A stretch of 64,000 nucleotides of DNA, from assembly GCA_944390675.1 (NCBI GenBank), contig CALXQR010000002.1:62001-126000 (forward strand). Direction: 5' to 3'. A program made the translations under genes and the position numbers. The number at the start of each line of letters is the position of its first letter. Position 1 is the first letter of the stretch. The notes below the pieces were generated by a model. It had not been told where the DNA came from and searched no databases. It was given only the letters and a program-made list of their open reading frames with translations. Positions 59,815 to 64,000 of this stretch are shown piece by piece. The DNA is from an uncultured Burkholderiaceae bacterium. Lineage in GTDB: Bacteria > Pseudomonadota > Gammaproteobacteria > Burkholderiales > Burkholderiaceae_F.

Positions 59815-60509
59815 TACTTCAAGTCAGACTCGATCACACCGTCTTTAATCGTGACGGTCCGATCGCATCGCGCGGCTAATTCCAAATCGTGCGTGACAAT
59901 GACGCAGGCTGTGCCGCGGCTTTTTGCCAAAGCAACAAAACTGTCGAAGACGCCGGCGGCTGTCTGGCGGTCGAGGTTGCCCGTAGGCTCGTCGGCAAGA
60001 ATACAGGCGGGCTCGGTAACCATCGCTCGGGCGATGGCGCACCTCTGGCGCTCCCCGCCCGACATCTGCGAGGGCAAATGCTCAAGCCTGTCGGCCAGCC
60101 CCAAAGCAATCAGCGCTTCACTGGCTTTTTGTCGAGAAACGTCTTCGTCTTCGCGGCGGATGATCAAAGGCATCGCCACATTTTCAATCGCTGTGAATTC
60201 CGGCAGCAGGTGATGGAATTGATAGACAAAGCCAAGCTCTCGGTTGCGAAGGTGTCCTCTTTGCACTTCATTGAGCGTGTGAACGCTCATGCCCGCCACC
60301 GTCACTTCCCCTTCATCGATGGAATCAAGGCCGCCCAGGACATGCAAAAGTGTGCTTTTGCCTGAACCCGAAGCACCCACCACCGCGAGAAGTTCGCCCG
60401 CGCGAACCGAAAGGTCAACACCCTTTAAGACACAAACGGCCTGCTCGCCCTCACGGTAAGTCTTTTTCACACCGCGGGCGCAAATCACAAAATCTTTTGC
60501 ATCATTCAT
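59814..60509 (-). CDS. lolD: lipoprotein-release ABC transporter ATPase LolD
   Basis: ATP-binding subunit of the LolCDE complex, which extracts lipoproteins from the inner membrane. Walker A GASGSGKST, Q-loop, signature MSGGERQRCAIARAM, Walker B CILADEPTGNLD. 231 residues; overlaps both neighbours (8 bases with the permease). Confidence 0.95.
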   Translation of the reverse strand: MNDAKDFVICARGVKKTYREGEQAVCVLKGVDLSVRAGELLAVVGASGSGKSTLLHVLGGLDSIDEGEVTVAGMSVHTLNEVQRGHLRNRELGFVYQFHHLLPEFTAIENVAMPLIIRREDEDVSRQKASEALIALGLADRLEHLPSQMSGGERQRCAIARAMVTEPACILADEPTGNLDRQTAAGVFDSFVALAKSRGTACVIVTHDLELAARCDRTVTIKDGVIESDLK

Positions 60510-61755
60510 AACGAAGCGCCTCCGCGGGTTTGGTTTGCGCTGCGCGCCAGCTCGGATAAATCGTCGCTAAAAGCGAGAGCACAAGCGAGAAAAGTGCGAT
60601 GGGAATAATGTCGCTTGCTCTGGGATCCGAAGGCAGCGAACTGATGAAATACACTTCTTTCGGAAGGAATTGGATACCGAAGAGCGACTCGATCGCAGGC
60701 ACAATCACATCGAGGTTACACGCAAGCAGCAGCCCAAGCGCTACGCCGCACGCAACGCCCACAACGCCCACAACGGCCCCCTGCACCATAAAGATCGCCA
60801 TGATGGAGCCGGGCGAGGCGCCCAGCGTTCTTAAAATCGCGATATCGGACTGCTTTTCGGTAACGGTCATCACCATGCTCGAGACAAGACCGAAAGCGCC
60901 CACCAAAACGATCAAAAAGAGAATGATCGCCATCATGCGTTTTTCAACCTGAACGGCCGCAAACCACGTGCGATTCTGTTTGCTCCAATCAGTCACCGCA
61001 AAAGATTCGGGCAAAGTCTTCAAAATCTCAAAGGCAATCTCCGGCGCCCGATTCATATCATCAACTCGCACGCGAAGACCGGCCGGACCCGTTTGTCTGA
61101 AAAGCGCCTCGGCGTCTTCAATATGCATGAGCGCCATGGAGCTATCGTATTCATAGTGGCCCGAGGAGAAGACGCCAGTTAAGGTGAAGGCGCGCATGCG
61201 GGGCACAATGCCCGCGGGCGTTGCGCGCCCTTGGGGAATAATGACGTTGACTTTGTCGCCGATTCTCAAGTGCAAAAGACGCGCCAAATCAAGCCCCAAC
61301 ACAATGCCGTAGTCGCCGGGCTTCAGATCGGTCAGCTGGCCGTAAGCCATCTGTTTGTCAATATCGGAAACGTTGCCTTCAGCGACCGGATCAATACCGC
61401 GCAGAAGCACCCCGCGAACGCTTGAACCCGTGCTCAAAAGACCTTGTCCTGAGCTATAAGGCGCGACACCCTTCACATGGGCGTTCGATTCCACAATTTG
61501 AGCCGTGTCCTGCCAATTCTGCAGGGCTCCTGCGTAGCTCACCACCTCTATATGAGGAATCACCGAGAGCATGCGGTCACGAACTTCTTTTTGGAAACCG
61601 TTCATGACCGAGAGCACGACGATAAGCGCCATGACGCCCAACGCGATGGATGCAACGCTCATCACCGAAATAAAGGAAATAAAGCCGTTTTTACCGCGGC
61701 CCCGGCGGCCTTGCCGGGTGTAGCGCCAGCCTATTCTGAATTCAAAAGGCAACAC
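60502..61755 (-). CDS. lolC: lipoprotein-release ABC permease LolC/LolE
   Basis: Membrane subunit of LolCDE: N-terminal helix (FISFISVMSVASIALGVMAL), large periplasmic domain, and three C-terminal helices (MAIILFLIVLVGAFGLVSSM and others), the standard FtsX/LolC layout. FISVMSVASIALGVMALIVV is the family signature. 417 residues. A single permease gene, so the complex is probably a homodimeric LolC/E type. Confidence 0.93.
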   Translation of the reverse strand: MLPFEFRIGWRYTRQGRRGRGKNGFISFISVMSVASIALGVMALIVVLSVMNGFQKEVRDRMLSVIPHIEVVSYAGALQNWQDTAQIVESNAHVKGVAPYSSGQGLLSTGSSVRGVLLRGIDPVAEGNVSDIDKQMAYGQLTDLKPGDYGIVLGLDLARLLHLRIGDKVNVIIPQGRATPAGIVPRMRAFTLTGVFSSGHYEYDSSMALMHIEDAEALFRQTGPAGLRVRVDDMNRAPEIAFEILKTLPESFAVTDWSKQNRTWFAAVQVEKRMMAIILFLIVLVGAFGLVSSMVMTVTEKQSDIAILRTLGASPGSIMAIFMVQGAVVGVVGVACGVALGLLLACNLDVIVPAIESLFGIQFLPKEVYFISSLPSDPRASDIIPIALFSLVLSLLATIYPSWRAAQTKPAEALRYE

Positions 61756-61818
61756 TAAAAAACCTATGATGCAAAAAGATTGAGTTGGCGGAAATTTTAG
61801 CGGTTTCCATCAACAAAA

Positions 61819-61848
61819 AGCGAACCGGCAAGTCTTTGCCGATTCGCT
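61819..61848 (-). terminator. rho-independent terminator of argG
   Basis: AGCGAACCGGCAA and TTGCCGATTCGCT form a 13-bp stem with one G-U and a 4-base loop. Leftward it is followed by TTTTTG. It lies 28 bases after the argG stop. Confidence 0.85.
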
Positions 61849-61875
61849 CAAACCAACCTTCTACAGGACTAAAGG

Positions 61876-63225
<1,350 letters not shown>

Positions 63226-63313
63226 TTATAGTCATCAAACTCTTTGTTCACCGCTTTGAGTGAACTCCCGCCTAGGCAGTGTATTGAATTTGAAGCGCAG
63301 TGAATAGGCAAAA

Positions 63314-63333
63314 GTTTGAGCCATCTCAAACTC
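63314..63333 (-). terminator. terminator after NUDIX gene
   Basis: AGTTTGAG-CCAT-CTCAAACT, perfect 8-bp stem; leftward it continues TTTTGCC. It ends the NUDIX transcript before argG. Confidence 0.65.
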
Positions 63334-63369
63334 TTTCATGGTCGACAAATACGGCATTTTTGTCGAGAG

Positions 63370-63954
63370 TTAGCAGGCCTGCGGGCAAATGGCGCCCTTC
63401 AAATATTTTTCAAGCCAAAAGACACCCACAAGCGTTTTGACATCCGTAATTTCTCCATTCAATGCCATCTCCAACAATTCTTTAAACGACACACGGAAAA
63501 CTTCCAGGCACTCCCCTTCATCGAGGTGCCGATCGCCTGCTTTTAAACCCGTGGCAAGGAAAAATTCCAAATGCTCATCCGAATAACCGATTGCGTTATG
63601 AATGCGGCCAAGGTAGTACCAGTGCTCGGCTTCATAGCCGGTTTCTTCCTTTAACTCTCGTCTGGCGCAAACCGCGGGCTCTTCTTTCGGATCGAGCTTT
63701 CCCGCAGGAAGTTCCCAGAAAGCGCGCTCGCAAGGCTGGCGCCATTGAAATTCAAGCAAAACGGATTGATCGTCAAAGAGCGCGACGATGACTGAGGCGC
63801 CCGGATGGCGGATGAATTCTCGGGTGCGGGTCAGGCCGCTTGCCGTTGTGATCGTATCGCGATCCACATGCAGAAAATTACCGTCAAAAACGCGTTCTGT
63901 TTTCGCGCGCGTCTCTTTGACCCGCTTGATCATCTCTTCGGTGATGCTCGGCAT
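63370..63954 (-). CDS. NUDIX hydrolase, ADP-ribose pyrophosphatase type
   Basis: The NUDIX box GKLDPKEEPAVCARRELKEE then TGY (G-x5-E-x7-REL-x-EETGY) is complete, and the WELPAGKLDP lead-in is typical of ADP-ribose pyrophosphatases (NudF-like). Cleaves ADP-ribose or similar nucleoside diphosphate derivatives. Start set at MPSITEEMIKRV (63954), with GAGGGA upstream. 194 residues. Its substrate is inferred from family. Confidence 0.9.
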   Translation of the reverse strand: MPSITEEMIKRVKETRAKTERVFDGNFLHVDRDTITTASGLTRTREFIRHPGASVIVALFDDQSVLLEFQWRQPCERAFWELPAGKLDPKEEPAVCARRELKEETGYEAEHWYYLGRIHNAIGYSDEHLEFFLATGLKAGDRHLDEGECLEVFRVSFKELLEMALNGEITDVKTLVGVFWLEKYLKGAICPQAC

Positions 63955-64000
63955 AATGCCGTCCCTCATGTTGCTGATTTTTTCGAAAAACCAGAAGATT

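Overview
The window joins the right-hand part of a prophage (about 1-47,000) to a conserved bacterial chromosome segment (about 47,100-64,000). The host order ndk-rlmN-ispG-hisS-yfgM-bamB-der-hfq-hflX is the arrangement of Betaproteobacteria (Burkholderiales). The compactness, with no pilF or rodZ between rlmN and ispG, and the E. coli-type ArgG suggest a gut Sutterellaceae member (Sutterella/Parasutterella type). That family placement is inference.

Prophage layout. Positions 1-10,831 are one leftward, tightly overlapping operon. It carries an AAA-type ATPase cut by the window edge, several unknown or small membrane proteins, and a run of ten neighbouring ~180-230 aa proteins (4,647-10,831) that look like diverged tandem paralogues. 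Upstream lie a promoter, a 59-bp iteron array (10,907-11,124) and inverted clusters of a TGCCACGG motif around an AT-rich core (11,154-11,458), which could be an origin or control region. A lone leftward gene (11,675-12,403) follows, ended by two strong hairpins. A rightward promoter (12,603-12,631) is followed by about 555 nt of non-coding sequence rich in inverted repeats. The rightward late operon then runs to 45,682: ribbon-helix-helix protein, terminase subunits, portal, scaffold, HK97-type capsid, adaptors, lysis cassette with nested Rz/Rz1, tail fibre, a tail-tip cassette array, GNAT and PP-loop (PAPS-reductase-like) enzymes, internal virion proteins and a 3,242-residue polyvalent protein. 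No tape measure, sheath or tube genes are seen, so a short-tailed (podovirus-like) virion is likely. A leftward tyrosine integrase closes the element.

The most striking system is at 29,202-31,891. Four short paralogous tail-tip-like proteins share an N-terminal block (VT-DGKDLDSRYLGI). Three of them are each preceded by a tiny leader ORF containing a run of 9 or 10 G, then a hairpin that buries the cassette ribosome-binding site. Frame analysis shows that 10 G lets the leader run to a TAG overlapping the cassette ATG (ATGnnTAG). With 9 G the leader stops just before or at the hairpin. All three units obey the same rule, so this looks like a poly-G phase-variation switch acting through translational coupling to choose receptor-binding tips.

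Host part. queC and a VUT/YhhQ-type transporter gene converge (queuosine pathway). A RelB/RelE-type toxin-antitoxin pair lies between a tRNA-Ala(CGC) gene and a truncated copy of that tRNA's 3' end, with a 4 x 23-bp tandem repeat nearby, suggesting the scar of a small island. Then, all leftward: hflX, hfq, der, bamB, yfgM, hisS, ispG, rlmN, ndk (with an unusual Cys-rich tail), a TatD-family hydrolase, lolD, lolC/E, argG and a NUDIX hydrolase.
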